64,000 nt of DNA from Neobacillus niacini (GCF_030817595.1 NZ_JAUSZN010000001.1:3483001-3547000); one strand, 5' to 3'. Positions 20,666 through 29,378 are shown, counted from the first letter of the stretch. Made by a program: numbers and translations. Notes: generated by a model not told the origin, from the letters alone.

Positions 20666-20803
20666 ATGGATGGGAAATATAATACAAGCGACGACGCAAA
20701 TGTAGAAATGAAAAAGGCACTAAGCAAAACAACACCTAGAAAGAATCCAAATATGAGTGAAGCGGAATTTAAGATGAAATACCAAGGTAAGAAAGATATC
20801 TAA
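20666..20803 (+). CDS. small protein, 45 aa, unknown
   Basis: A short frame with a very strong ribosome site (AAAGGAGGG) and a following hairpin. The product is highly polar and lysine-rich (NVEMKKALSKTTPRKNPNMS, then EAEFKMKYQGKKDI). Upstream, GAATG, eighteen bases and GATACTA resemble a sigma-G promoter with one mismatch, so it might be a small spore protein. I do not recognise a known family, and the promoter match is weak. Confidence 0.55.
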   Translation: MDGKYNTSDDANVEMKKALSKTTPRKNPNMSEAEFKMKYQGKKDI

Positions 20804-20808
20804 AATAG

Positions 20809-20834
20809 CAGGGGCAGATATTTCCTGCCCCTTG
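20809..20834 (+). terminator. hairpin after the 45-aa gene
   Basis: GGGGCAG and CTGCCCC form the stem; only two T follow, so termination may be partial. Confidence 0.5.
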
Positions 20835-20876
20835 CATGTGCCCAGCTATTAACACATGAACTCCGGTAGTAAAACT

Positions 20877-21431
20877 TTAAGGTTTTATTGCGTCAATGAT
20901 TAGAGAAGGAAATAATAGTTTGTCGTTATTCCTTGGGTCAAACTTTTTTGAACGAAAAATAACTCCATCTTCCGGATTCCAATCATTGAAGTGAAAATTA
21001 CCTTCGTCATCACAATATTCCAGTAAAGTAACCCTATATCCTGCATCTTCAAACATTTTCGATAATGTACGATAGTTATGTACAATTTTATGACTTGCAG
21101 CAGGATGATCTTTTGGCCCAGGTCCGCCGATTTTCACTATATTTTGATATTCCTCATCTGGAAAATATCCATCGGGAACCGCACAGCGAATATAACCAGA
21201 AGGCTTAAGATACTTAAAACATATTTTTGCAGCCGTTATTCCTTCATCATAGGTTAAGTGTTCCCATACATGTTCTGCAAGGATTGCTGTAATTGAACTA
21301 CCATCAAACTTTTTACTCCATGTCGTTTCATCTAATAAATTTAATTCCTCTTCTTGGGTAAGGAGCCAGCCTGGATTATTATTGTACTCCCCTGCTCCGA
21401 TAACCACTTTGATTTCCTTTTTAATTACCAC
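20877..21431 (-). CDS. SAM-dependent methyltransferase-like protein
   Basis: A 184-aa class I methyltransferase-type protein. VVIGAGEYNNNPGW near the start is the SAM loop, and ILAEHVWEHLTYDEG with KYLKPSGYIRCAVPDGYFP is the post-motif region common in type 11-like enzymes. The N-terminus is short, so it may be a reduced member. The start is GTG with GGGGG upstream. It is the last gene of a four-gene minus-strand run (ComB-like phosphatase, GNAT, phosphatase-GNAT fusion, this gene) with gaps of 3-22 bases. The substrate is unknown. Confidence 0.8.
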   Translation of the reverse strand: MVIKKEIKVVIGAGEYNNNPGWLLTQEEELNLLDETTWSKKFDGSSITAILAEHVWEHLTYDEGITAAKICFKYLKPSGYIRCAVPDGYFPDEEYQNIVKIGGPGPKDHPAASHKIVHNYRTLSKMFEDAGYRVTLLEYCDDEGNFHFNDWNPEDGVIFRSKKFDPRNNDKLLFPSLIIDAIKP

Positions 21432-21453
21432 CAGTTTTCCCCCAAATGAGATA

Positions 21454-22518
21454 TTAAGTTTCTATCCAGAATCTTTTTATTATATTTCCATCTTCTTCAA
21501 TAAAGTCGGAATCTGGTATTCCTCCATTATTAATAATCGTTTTATAGGAACCGGTATTATCTTTATCACATACAACCAGAGCTTTTTTAATTCCTAACTC
21601 ATTAGCTTTTTCAAGCGACAATGAAAGCAATTTAGTGGCAAATCCTTTCCTTCTCTCTGAAGGACGGATGCCGTAACCAATATGGCCGCCACGATCGGAA
21701 AGATCTTGTGTTAATTGATGTCTTATATTGACCACACCGAGTATTCTTTTGTCTTGGTTTATTAACCAAAATGTTGAATCAGGCACCCACCCTGCTGGCA
21801 GATTACTTCCTTCCTCATTATCTCTTAAAAATTGGACCATTGCCTCAAAATCTGATGGATCTTTTTTAATAACCCAAGGTACCATATCTTCGTTGCTTTC
21901 TATCCATTCCTTATAGAATGACAGGTATTCATCCATCAACTCCACTGTTGGTTTAACCAAGGATAGTTGATGGCTTGATTCCATTAATAATCTTTCGTAT
22001 GTTATGGTTCCGTTCTCTAATTTTAGAAGAAACACATCCGGATTACGTAAACCTCTCCATTCTTCAAAACCGAAATGATGATTATAATGATTTAACAGTA
22101 AGGACAGTAAATTTCCATGTGTGACGATAATAGTATTTAGTTCTTCACTGTTCAGAACTTCCTCTATTACAGTTACGATTCGTTCCTTTGCTTCACTACT
22201 AGACTCTCCACCTTCGAATTTCAAATCTAGGTCATCAAAGGTAGCTCTTAATTTTTCTAGCCAGTCAGAAAGATTTTGGGAACTAAGGATACGTTCTGTT
22301 AATAGATCATTTTTTTCAATTTCAAGATTGATTCTTTCTGCAAGGGGCTCCACCGTTTGAACTGCACGCTTATAAGGACTTGAAATAATGCGGTCTATAA
22401 GAATACCTCTAAAAAATTCCGATAAATGTTCAGCTTGTTTAAAGCCATTGTCTGTTAAGGATGCTTCCGCCGGCTGCCCCTCAGCCTCACAATGCCGGAT
22501 AAGATAAAGTTTCTTCAT
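21454..22518 (-). CDS. histidine phosphatase-GNAT acetyltransferase fusion
   Basis: Two domains lie in one 354-aa chain. Residues 1 to about 175 are a phosphoglycerate-mutase-type histidine phosphatase: LIRHCEAEG (RHC instead of RHG), SSPYKRAVQT and TIIVTHGNLLSLLLNHY. Residues about 180-354 are a GNAT acetyltransferase: GGHIGYGIRPSERRKGFATK is the acetyl-CoA loop. The junction contains a methionine (LLMESSHQLSLV), so two ancestral genes may have joined by losing a stop. AGGAGTG precedes the ATG. Substrates are unknown; each domain is usually a separate gene. Confidence 0.88.
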   Translation of the reverse strand: MKKLYLIRHCEAEGQPAEASLTDNGFKQAEHLSEFFRGILIDRIISSPYKRAVQTVEPLAERINLEIEKNDLLTERILSSQNLSDWLEKLRATFDDLDLKFEGGESSSEAKERIVTVIEEVLNSEELNTIIVTHGNLLSLLLNHYNHHFGFEEWRGLRNPDVFLLKLENGTITYERLLMESSHQLSLVKPTVELMDEYLSFYKEWIESNEDMVPWVIKKDPSDFEAMVQFLRDNEEGSNLPAGWVPDSTFWLINQDKRILGVVNIRHQLTQDLSDRGGHIGYGIRPSERRKGFATKLLSLSLEKANELGIKKALVVCDKDNTGSYKTIINNGGIPDSDFIEEDGNIIKRFWIET

Positions 22519-22530
22519 TCACTTTCACTC

Positions 22531-22929
22531 CTATTCTTCAAAGGTCTTTCTGAATCCGTAAAATCGGCGATAGCCCTGACCTTCATAAAATGTATGAGAG
22601 GTACTAGAAGCAAGAAGTTCCATTCTCGTACTTGGATATTTAGCATGAACGTACTGAAGCAACTTTTTCCCGATACCTGACCCACGATACTTTTTGTCAA
22701 TTAACAATTCATATATATATATAGTAATACGCATGTCGGTAAAACCTCTAATATATCCGACTATTCCATCGCCTTCTGCCTCCGCAACCAACGATACATT
22801 TGAATGCTTCCATGCCACTTTTGTATCTTCTTTCTTTTCTACTAAATTATTCCAGCCCTCTTGCTGGTTTAACTCTTGAATTCTATTAAAATCTTTTTCA
22901 TGGTACTGTCGAATACGAATGTACTCCAC
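22531..22929 (-). CDS. GNAT family N-acetyltransferase
   Basis: A 132-aa acetyltransferase. IYIYELLIDKKYRGSGIGKK covers the acetyl-CoA pyrophosphate loop (RGSGIG). FYEGQGYRRFYGFRKTF is the usual C-terminal end. The start is GTG, and its ribosome site GGGGAG is inside the last codons of the upstream gene, so translation is coupled. It may modify a small amine or a drug; the sequence does not say which. Confidence 0.88.
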   Translation of the reverse strand: MEYIRIRQYHEKDFNRIQELNQQEGWNNLVEKKEDTKVAWKHSNVSLVAEAEGDGIVGYIRGFTDMRITIYIYELLIDKKYRGSGIGKKLLQYVHAKYPSTRMELLASSTSHTFYEGQGYRRFYGFRKTFEE

Positions 22930-22932
22930 TGG

Positions 22933-23691
22933 CTACAACTCCCCATTATATGATACAAAATGATTATCTTTTAAAATCGGAACTGTTTGATAAACATTTA
23001 ACCTGCTGCAATGTTCTACATCCGCTGCAAATCCTCGTTCACGCAATTCTCGACTGCTTCCACTATCCCAAATCAGTGCGTCTAATTTTGGCTCTGCCTG
23101 GAGGAATGCACCCATACATACTTCTGCTTCTGGTGATTTCTCACCTTCCAAATAAGATAAAATAGCACCGGCACTTAAATAATCCTCCATAGCAGGATGA
23201 AGAGTATCTTCCTCTTCTCTCCCATTACTCCATTGTTCACCACAAGGAATTACTGTAATGTTTGCTTTAGTTTTTAATCTTAATTGATTAGCTGCGGAAG
23301 CCACTGCAGCAGCATTTAATAGGGATCCAATAAAAAGTGCTTGTGCCTTTGAGGCAATCCAAGTGCAAAAAGCTCCGTTTAGTGAGGAAAGTACATATCT
23401 CTTATTTGAATGTTTTTCATTAAAGGAAACTGGGGATAATGTCGCTTTCCCCGCCTTTGCTGCCTCCGCTCTGCCCAAAATATATTCAGCATTCACTTCT
23501 TTCGCGTATTGTTTCCCGTTATCATACGGGGGATAAGGATAAATCACTGCACCGAAATGTAATGCAGATACGACAGTAGATGAAAAACTTAAGATATCGA
23601 CTATAATAATAATATCACCGCGTTCTGCAGCTTCTCTAGCACCGCGTCTGCCCCATTCCATTCGACATACATAGGGAGATTGACTGAACAT
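22933..23691 (-). CDS. ComB-like 2-phosphosulfolactate phosphatase family protein
   Basis: The protein matches the ComB family by eye: GDIIIIVDILSFSSTVVSAL near residue 25, YVLSSLNGAFCTWIAS in the middle and GFAADVEHCSRLNVYQTVPI near the end. Family members remove phosphate from 2-phosphosulfolactate in coenzyme M or sulfolactate synthesis; many Bacillus members are of unknown use. No other coenzyme M gene is in the window, so another acid phosphate may be the substrate. It is the first gene of the four-gene run, divergent from the YjbQ-type gene, 50 bases away. Confidence 0.85.
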   Translation of the reverse strand: MFSQSPYVCRMEWGRRGAREAAERGDIIIIVDILSFSSTVVSALHFGAVIYPYPPYDNGKQYAKEVNAEYILGRAEAAKAGKATLSPVSFNEKHSNKRYVLSSLNGAFCTWIASKAQALFIGSLLNAAAVASAANQLRLKTKANITVIPCGEQWSNGREEEDTLHPAMEDYLSAGAILSYLEGEKSPEAEVCMGAFLQAEPKLDALIWDSGSSRELRERGFAADVEHCSRLNVYQTVPILKDNHFVSYNGEL

Positions 23692-23741
23692 ACCACTACC
23701 ACCTTTACTTAACTTTAAAATGATTTGAAAGGAAGGATCCT

Positions 23742-24137
23742 ATGCTAAAAAAATTTACGTTAAAAACAAACACTCGTGATCAAATGATAGAAATCACCCA
23801 TCAGGTTCAGGAATTCATTAGAGAAAATAACCAGCAGGAAGGATCTGCTATCGTCTATTGTCCACACACAACAGCCGGCATTACCATTAATGAGAACGCT
23901 GACCCAGATGTGAAACGAGATATGATTCGGCGCTTTGACGAGGTTTATCCATGGCACCATGAACAAGATCGGCATATGGAAGGCAATACTGCAGCCCATA
24001 TGAAAGCGAGTACAGTCGGGGCTTCACAATATGTTATTATTGCAAACGGACAATTGCTGTTAGGTACGTGGCAGGGAGTCTATTTCTGCGAGTTTGATGG
24101 CCCACGCACACGAACTTTTTTTGTAAAAGTCCTCTAA
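23742..24137 (+). CDS. YjbQ/UPF0047 family protein
   Basis: A 131-aa protein of the YjbQ family, annotated in some genomes as secondary thiamine-phosphate synthase. The metal-site residues lie in [20 protein letters not shown] and [13 protein letters not shown], and the end [17 protein letters not shown] is strongly conserved in the family. AAGGAAGGA precedes the ATG. It stands alone. The in vivo role is not settled for the family. Confidence 0.92.
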   Translation: MLKKFTLKTNTRDQMIEITHQVQEFIRENNQQEGSAIVYCPHTTAGITINENADPDVKRDMIRRFDEVYPWHHEQDRHMEGNTAAHMKASTVGASQYVIIANGQLLLGTWQGVYFCEFDGPRTRTFFVKVL

Positions 24138-24311
24138 CCTTAAAATTATTTAGCCGAAATAGTTAATTCTTTATTAGGTAGTTCTTTTCCTTCTTATGTT
24201 TTCAAGATTGCAGGAAGTTTTGGTTTAAATCTACTGGATAAAGGAAATATAAAAGGAAGCATGTGGAAACCGAACAAGTTCAGTTTTTACAAAGGAAAGG
24301 GATTTACGAGA

Positions 24312-25076
24312 ATGATTATACTTGAACAGGAACAAAGCTTTCTTATGGTAACCCAGAATGACCACGCACAAATTGCTGGCGTTATCGCTCGGAATTGCAA
24401 AGAAGATTATTTTTTTGATGATAACCATACTCAAGAAGTACTGCTGGCAATTAAAGAACATGACCGAGGCTGGATTGAAATGGATTCGTCCCCGATATGG
24501 AATGATAAAACGGAGAAACCGTACTCTTTTATTGATTATCCACTATCCCTTAAAATTACTTTTTATAAAAAGGGGTTAGACGAAGTAGAACAACTAAGCA
24601 AGTATGCAGGGCTTTTATGCAGCTTGCACTACTCATCGTTCATTCAAGATTCAAGCGAGCCGGCTGTCAGGGAATTTTGGAAAGAAGAAAAGCAAAGACA
24701 GGAAAAGCTTTTAAAGGAATTGCAATTAACGGGAGAAAAGCATGAACAAGAAACCCTAATGTACCACTTAGATTTACTAAAATTTTGTGATTATCTATCG
24801 CTGTATATTAGTCTAAATGAACCTGGCGATAATAAAGGGACTCACCCTTTTTTTCGCAATGGGTTTCCTCAGTTATTCCCGTTTGTGACGGACAAGCCAA
24901 TTGTTGCTCATTGGGAAAACCAAAAAACGGTTTCGCTTTCCTTCTCACCGCTGAAAAAGGAAATGGAAGTTGAGCTGCCCTATCGAGCGGTAATAAAAGA
25001 CCAAATTGAAAAGCACGGCATTATCCAAGCATATAAGGACACGCCTGTTTCGATTAGGAAGGTACTTTTTAAATAG
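24312..25076 (+). CDS. DUF3891 family protein
   Basis: The 254-aa product fits DUF3891: MVTQNDHAQIAGVIARNCKE near the start, IKEHDRGWIEMDSSP, then a helical region with LHYSSFIQDS. The conserved His and Asp residues resemble a metal-dependent HD-like site, but function is unknown. I chose the ATG at 24312, with GGAAAGGGA upstream; an in-frame ATG seventeen codons earlier has no good ribosome site. It ends at a bidirectional terminator facing yjbC. Confidence 0.82.
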   Translation: MIILEQEQSFLMVTQNDHAQIAGVIARNCKEDYFFDDNHTQEVLLAIKEHDRGWIEMDSSPIWNDKTEKPYSFIDYPLSLKITFYKKGLDEVEQLSKYAGLLCSLHYSSFIQDSSEPAVREFWKEEKQRQEKLLKELQLTGEKHEQETLMYHLDLLKFCDYLSLYISLNEPGDNKGTHPFFRNGFPQLFPFVTDKPIVAHWENQKTVSLSFSPLKKEMEVELPYRAVIKDQIEKHGIIQAYKDTPVSIRKVLFK

Positions 25077-25077
25077 A

Positions 25078-25118
25078 AAAAAATGCACTACTCGTTATGG
25101 AGTAGTGCATTTTTTTCA
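25078..25118. terminator. bidirectional terminator
   Basis: AAATGCACTACTC and GAGTAGTGCATTT form a perfect stem with a six-base loop, flanked by A- and T-runs. It serves the DUF3891 gene and convergent yjbC. Confidence 0.88.
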
Positions 25119-25691
25119 TAGATTGTCTAATATATTTTTACTCTGTGGATCTTCATTAAAGGTCAAAACCTCTTCAACTGGTTGGTATGATTCTCCGTAG
25201 AAGTGCTGATCCTTATAGGTATGAATTTTATCATACGTCTTTCTCATGGCTTCAAAGATTAGTTCCTCAGACTCTTTATTTGGAGCCCAATAAAGAATTT
25301 CCATCTTATTAACCTCATTTGTCGCTAATGACCTTCTCTCATAGCCGATGGAATTAGCGTGTTCAAATCCTTCACGTTTATAAAAATGAAGCCTTTTTCC
25401 TGAATCACTGTCTTCATAGTTAACGGGTTCAACTTCAAGAATAATAGGCTTTCCTTTTTGTTTCATTTTTTCGAGAAGCTTATGGCCAAGTCCCTGGCCG
25501 CGCGCGTCTTTTGAAACAAAAAGATAATCAATAAAAACAAAATCCTCTAATTCTGCATACATCAAAACATGATTCGGACCTTCATCTTTATGATAAATAT
25601 CGGAACGCTCTTTTAATAAAGTTTCCATATGCTCTCTAGATTTCATTTCTTCAATCGGAAAATATTGATTTAATTTCTCATACCAATGCAT
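25116..25691 (-). CDS. yjbC: YjbC-type GNAT acetyltransferase
   Basis: A 191-aa acetyltransferase that resembles Bacillus subtilis YjbC over its whole length: MHWYEKLNQYFPIEEMKSRE, KERSDIYHKDEGPNH and RSLATNEVNKMEILYW. The acetyl-CoA loop is SKDARGQGLGHKLLEKM. AGAGGAG precedes the ATG. YjbC has been linked to stress survival under general stress control in Bacillus subtilis; the acetylated target is unknown. Confidence 0.87.
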   Translation of the reverse strand: MHWYEKLNQYFPIEEMKSREHMETLLKERSDIYHKDEGPNHVLMYAELEDFVFIDYLFVSKDARGQGLGHKLLEKMKQKGKPIILEVEPVNYEDSDSGKRLHFYKREGFEHANSIGYERRSLATNEVNKMEILYWAPNKESEELIFEAMRKTYDKIHTYKDQHFYGESYQPVEEVLTFNEDPQSKNILDNL

Positions 25692-25769
25692 TCTACTACT
25701 CCTCTGGTAAAGTGTCTTAATGAGGAAAGTATGTGTAATTTTTCCATGTCTAATACCGATATTAACGGA

Positions 25770-26483
25770 TTATTTCATAATGAGCAGTTCTAAGAATTCC
25801 TGCTCTGGTTTCATTACTTTTGTACCTTTTTCTGATTGAAGAAAGATTTCTTTTTCATCTTCATAAAAAACGTTTACTTTACTATCATTGAGATCTATTA
25901 TCAATGTTTCATTTCGGGAATCTACTGCTTCATTTGTATCCATTGCTTCGTTAATGAACCTTATGATTTGTTCTATCTTGGATTTATCTTTAATTTCTGT
26001 ACAGTTTTGAGCAGTTGGATTTTGATAGATACAAATACTATCTGGAACATCCTCAATCCAAGTAGTTGTTTGTAAAATTTCCGTTTTATCAAACATGACC
26101 TCTGTTTGGTCCTCACTTTGATTGTAATGAGCAGAAATCCATAATTCACCATCAAAATCTTCTTTTCTCCAGCGTGACATAAATCCACTCCAATCATTAT
26201 CAACCTCATTATCGTCAAGTGCAGATTCTGTATACTCCTTTTGCCAACCCCGCCCAGGAAGTTCCTTCATGTAAAAATGATAAATATCCTCCCAGTGATT
26301 CCCCTTCATAATATATTGGTGTTCAGTAGGTTCTAATCCTTTGAATAAAGGGATATCCTTGTGTTCTTCAGGGATAATTGACATCCCTTTATAGGTGTCG
26401 TCTGTTATTTTTTGATATAAAAACCAACAAATAATAATAAAAAGCAGTACAATTACTCCAAAAAATGTCCTTTTCTTTGTCAT
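25770..26483 (-). CDS. hypothetical membrane-anchored protein
   Basis: A 237-aa protein with an uncleaved N-terminal anchor (TFFGVIVLLFIIICWFLY, residues 6-23) and a polar outside domain of about 210 residues. The domain has no motif I recognise; it is rich in Asp, Glu and Trp (DNDWSGFMSRWRKEDFDGEL). GGGAG precedes the ATG. It stands between yjbC and a nucleotidyltransferase gene, with gaps that suggest separate transcription. Confidence 0.7.
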   Translation of the reverse strand: MTKKRTFFGVIVLLFIIICWFLYQKITDDTYKGMSIIPEEHKDIPLFKGLEPTEHQYIMKGNHWEDIYHFYMKELPGRGWQKEYTESALDDNEVDNDWSGFMSRWRKEDFDGELWISAHYNQSEDQTEVMFDKTEILQTTTWIEDVPDSICIYQNPTAQNCTEIKDKSKIEQIIRFINEAMDTNEAVDSRNETLIIDLNDSKVNVFYEDEKEIFLQSEKGTKVMKPEQEFLELLIMK

Positions 26484-26586
26484 ATATCTCCCATGCCTCC
26501 CAGTTACTATTAAAAAAAATAGAACTGTAGACCTCTTCCTATTAAATTGGCCGATGTTTTATTGCTATGCCTGTCCGAATCTCATA

Positions 26587-27294
26587 CTATTTCCCTAATG
26601 AAAACCCTTGAAATAACCGTCCGCCAAATTGCTGTAGGATATCATCAACCATTACGATAATCCTATTTTTATCTCCAGTTTTATAAAAAACATCAAAGGC
26701 GTCGACAAAAAGATCTGCAAACTTTTCATCATAGTTTCTTAATGAACGTAATATCCATTTAGACGTACCAATCCATTGTCGATTGGTTCCCAAGACAAAT
26801 TCACTAACTAGTTCAGCGAGTGTATTAGCGATGAATATTTCTTCAGCCCGCACTGAACAACCTATAAAATCATCAAGCGCATCCGTTATAAAATAACGCT
26901 TGATTCTTATGGTTTCAGCTGACCATTCTTCCGGACCCTTTACCAATAAATCTTTTGCCTCTTGTTTAATAGCCTCAATGATTCCACTATCTTTTAACAC
27001 AATTCCTTCTGAAACCATTTTAGGCAAGGAAGGTCTTGCTCGTTCACAATCACTTTTAAAAAAGTCTTTATATGAAGATAAATTATGTACAAAAACCTCT
27101 ATATTCCATCCTAATTCAATGAATGACTCTCTATATGCAGACTGTAAATTACTATCAACTATCACAATATCAAGGTCAGATGTTTCTGTGCCCTCACCTC
27201 GAACTACACTCCCAGCTAATAAGGCTCCGTGACAATTCGGAAAATGATTCAAAGTAAACAGTACCGCTGCTCTATATGGATCGATTCTATTCAT
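26587..27294 (-). CDS. nucleotidyltransferase-domain protein
   Basis: The motif LLAGSVVRGEGTETSDLDIV, near residue 27, is the GSxxRGxxxxxSDxD site of the polymerase-beta-like nucleotidyltransferase fold. A helical C-terminal half follows. Such proteins modify small molecules such as aminoglycosides, or act as toxins or tRNA modifiers; nothing here decides. I chose the ATG at 27294 (235 aa), with TTGGAG eight bases before it, over a GTG three codons earlier. The next gene downstream is unrelated. Confidence 0.82.
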   Translation of the reverse strand: MNRIDPYRAAVLFTLNHFPNCHGALLAGSVVRGEGTETSDLDIVIVDSNLQSAYRESFIELGWNIEVFVHNLSSYKDFFKSDCERARPSLPKMVSEGIVLKDSGIIEAIKQEAKDLLVKGPEEWSAETIRIKRYFITDALDDFIGCSVRAEEIFIANTLAELVSEFVLGTNRQWIGTSKWILRSLRNYDEKFADLFVDAFDVFYKTGDKNRIIVMVDDILQQFGGRLFQGFSLGK

Positions 27295-27333
27295 CTCCCT
27301 CACTCCAATTTCTCTAAAGCTCCCCCTTCTCTA

Positions 27334-27957
27334 CTAAATAAAATTTGCCGTTTCCAAATGAGCAATATCTCCTTCTAACACCAGTTTAAAACCATTTTCA
27401 TTCATTTCTACAATGGTAAGACTGGTATCATGTATATAAGGAGGATCCCATAAGGTTTCAATAGGGGAACTCTTAAAAAATGTATATAAACACTTAATTA
27501 CAACAGAATGAGTAACCAATAATATATTCCCAGATTTATATTCTCTTTTTATTCGATTTAAAACCTGAACAGCTCTCGCTCGTGTTTCTTCAAACGTTTC
27601 TCCTCCCACAGTTGCATATTGATGAGGTGCATTCCAGAATGACTCATACTCGGTTTGATACATTTCTTTTATGGAAGAATGAGTTTTTCCTTCCCATCTA
27701 CCCAGTTTAATTTCCCTCAAATTTTCATCGTAAATCACAGGAATATCTCTTTCTCCCCGTATTAAGCTGGCAGTCGCTTTCGTCCTCCCGCTTGGACTTG
27801 AATAAATGGCTGTTAACTCTATTTCTTTCAATCTTTCACCTAAAGATATGGCATTCTTAATTCCATTTTCCGTTAGATTTGAATCCAGCCAGCCTTGCAT
27901 TCTTTTTTCACGATTCCATTCTGTTTCACCGTGCCGTGTTATGTATAGAGTGATCAT
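27334..27957 (-). CDS. histidine phosphatase family protein
   Basis: A 207-aa phosphoglycerate-mutase-like phosphatase. YITRHGETEWNREKRMQGWL is the RHG site with the family's W and Q residues, YSSPSGRTKATA the second arginine, and LLVTHSVVIKCLYTFF the second histidine. I chose the ATG at 27957 because AAAGGAG lies seven bases upstream; an ATG two codons earlier touches it. It is coupled to the HIT gene (13-base gap). The likely substrate is a phosphorylated metabolite, not defined. Confidence 0.9.
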   Translation of the reverse strand: MITLYITRHGETEWNREKRMQGWLDSNLTENGIKNAISLGERLKEIELTAIYSSPSGRTKATASLIRGERDIPVIYDENLREIKLGRWEGKTHSSIKEMYQTEYESFWNAPHQYATVGGETFEETRARAVQVLNRIKREYKSGNILLVTHSVVIKCLYTFFKSSPIETLWDPPYIHDTSLTIVEMNENGFKLVLEGDIAHLETANFI

Positions 27958-27969
27958 AAGCATCTCCTT

Positions 27970-28548
27970 TTATTTGATTAACTCACCAATTACATCAATT
28001 AGTTTTCTAGTTGTTTCTTTTAACTTCGTTTCATCTTCTATGATAATCTCATCTTCTAAATAAAAATTAGCAAATGATTGATCTTTATATCTAGGTACAA
28101 CATGCATATGGTAGTGCGCTAATTCATTAAATACCCCGCCATTTTGGCAGATGGTGATCCCATCCGGATTAAACAGTTTTTTAATTGCTTTTGATAGAAG
28201 AATAGATGCTTTCATAATTGAATTTGCTGTGTTTTCGTCAAGTTCATCTGCGTCATAAACATGTTGTTTGGGCAATATCATAATATGCCCTTCATTAAAT
28301 GGCTCATGGTCTAGGAAACAACAAACATATTCATCTTCAAAAACAACATGTACAGGCAGATTTTTATTTGCCAAATTACACCCTAAGCATTCCACAACAA
28401 CAACACAACCTTTACATTCCAATAATTTTACTTTAACAAAAAAAAGGCCGGTATTCTCGACCTTTATAAAAGATTTTGAAATACATCTAAAATGTTTTAA
28501 AAGGAACTGGTAAATCATTGTGATTAGCTGAGATAAGAAATCAAACAT
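27970..28548 (-). CDS. HIT family hydrolase with N-terminal extension
   Basis: The histidine triad HYHMHVVP, near the C-terminus, and HEPFNEGHIMILPKQH define a HIT protein, which usually cleaves nucleotide phosphoramidates or dinucleoside polyphosphates. The ordinary domain begins at VECLGCNLANKNL; a GTG there (28395) would give 141 aa. The longer start at 28548 has a better ribosome site (AAAGGAAG, eight bases) and adds about 50 residues with a hydrophobic stretch and a second CxxC pair (LLECKGC). I report the longer form; the start is uncertain. Confidence 0.82.
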   Translation of the reverse strand: MFDFLSQLITMIYQFLLKHFRCISKSFIKVENTGLFFVKVKLLECKGCVVVVECLGCNLANKNLPVHVVFEDEYVCCFLDHEPFNEGHIMILPKQHVYDADELDENTANSIMKASILLSKAIKKLFNPDGITICQNGGVFNELAHYHMHVVPRYKDQSFANFYLEDEIIIEDETKLKETTRKLIDVIGELIK

Positions 28549-28628
28549 CCAACATACTTCCTTTCATAACGTCCTTATTTATACTATGCTTTCTAGGACG
28601 AGCATGAAATGGATAGTAGTTTACTTTT

Positions 28629-28949
28629 TTACAATAAAATCGAAATAATAATTTGACTTAAACTAACGATTATAATACTCTGACCCAAGCCGCTCACAAT
28701 ACCAGTTGATACTCTTAATGTGTTATTACTCATTCGATATTTCCTTTTTTGGGTCCAGCCGTCCAAAACCATTGGGAAATTTAATACGATACCCAGCCAA
28801 AGTGGGAAATCTAAATCATAGACAAATAGAAAAGGGAAAAATAAATACCCCAATAATATTCCCGTGCACCTTGCGCATATTGGCAGTGTATATCCTTTTA
28901 TCGTTAGACTTCTTGACTTCATCCGGTGACAAGGTACAATGTCGATCAA
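28629..28949 (-). CDS. DUF2085 family membrane protein
   Basis: The motif PCHRMKSRSLTIKGYTLPIC followed by ARCTGILLGY is the DUF2085 signature, a pair of conserved His/Cys sites that may bind metal. Several hydrophobic spans follow. A TTG at 28949 starts it at about IDIVPCH, as in the family, just after the stop of the Cys-rich gene. The ribosome site is weak, so translation is probably coupled. The frame stays open further upstream, but that part only shadows the preceding gene. Function is unknown. Confidence 0.7.
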   Translation of the reverse strand: MIDIVPCHRMKSRSLTIKGYTLPICARCTGILLGYLFFPFLFVYDLDFPLWLGIVLNFPMVLDGWTQKRKYRMSNNTLRVSTGIVSGLGQSIIIVSLSQIIISILL

Positions 28950-28959
28950 CCGCTTGAGA

Positions 28960-29232
28960 TTAATTACAATTTGGCCCACAATCACAATCAGGTCCCCCAT
29001 CACAATCGGATTTACCATCACAGTCCGGTCCGCAATCAAAAGTCGGACAGTCCGGGGTACAGTCATACTTCTTTTTACGGTATTTCTTTCTTCCATAATA
29101 AAACAGTATAAACAGCAGTAATAAAATACCCAGCGCTGTGGAGAGTATTCCAAAAACCATTTCACCATTAATTAATAACGTGGTTCCGACCACAAATGAA
29201 ATAATCATCGCTGTCAGCAAAAGAAAAAACAT
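28960..29232 (-). CDS. small membrane protein with Cys/Asp-rich tail
   Basis: A 90-aa protein with two hydrophobic spans (about residues 1-20 and 26-47), a basic turn (GRKKYRKKKY) and a C-terminal tail of about 34 residues with eight cysteines, most of them in Asp-Cys pairs: DCTPDCPTFDCGPDCDGKSD, then DCDGGPDCDCGPNC. The tail looks able to hold metal ions. I chose the ATG at 29232, behind AAAAGGTGG. It lies directly upstream of the DUF2085 gene, whose product also has Cys/His motifs. I do not recognise the family. Confidence 0.72.
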   Translation of the reverse strand: MFFLLLTAMIISFVVGTTLLINGEMVFGILSTALGILLLLFILFYYGRKKYRKKKYDCTPDCPTFDCGPDCDGKSDCDGGPDCDCGPNCN

Positions 29233-29333
29233 AATTCCACCTTTTTCCCTAGGAATTTCTGCATTTACTGCCCCCAAAAAAACATAGCTAATTATTTATA
29301 TTCCATTGATTCGTTAAAAAACCTTTTTCTAAG

Positions 29334-29371
29334 GAAAAGAAAAAGAGAGCAGCAACGTTGTGCTACTCCCT
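29334..29371 (-). terminator. terminator of the DUF3892 gene
   Basis: On the minus strand GAGTAGCACAACGTTGCTGCTC folds into a hairpin followed by TTTTTCTTTT. Confidence 0.75.
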
Positions 29372-29378
29372 TTACATA

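Noticed and set aside
28629..29168. Long 179-codon form of the DUF2085 gene
   Set aside because: The first 70 residues are the other-frame shadow of the Cys-rich gene, with repeats mirroring its Asp-Cys codons; family homology starts near IDIVPCH.
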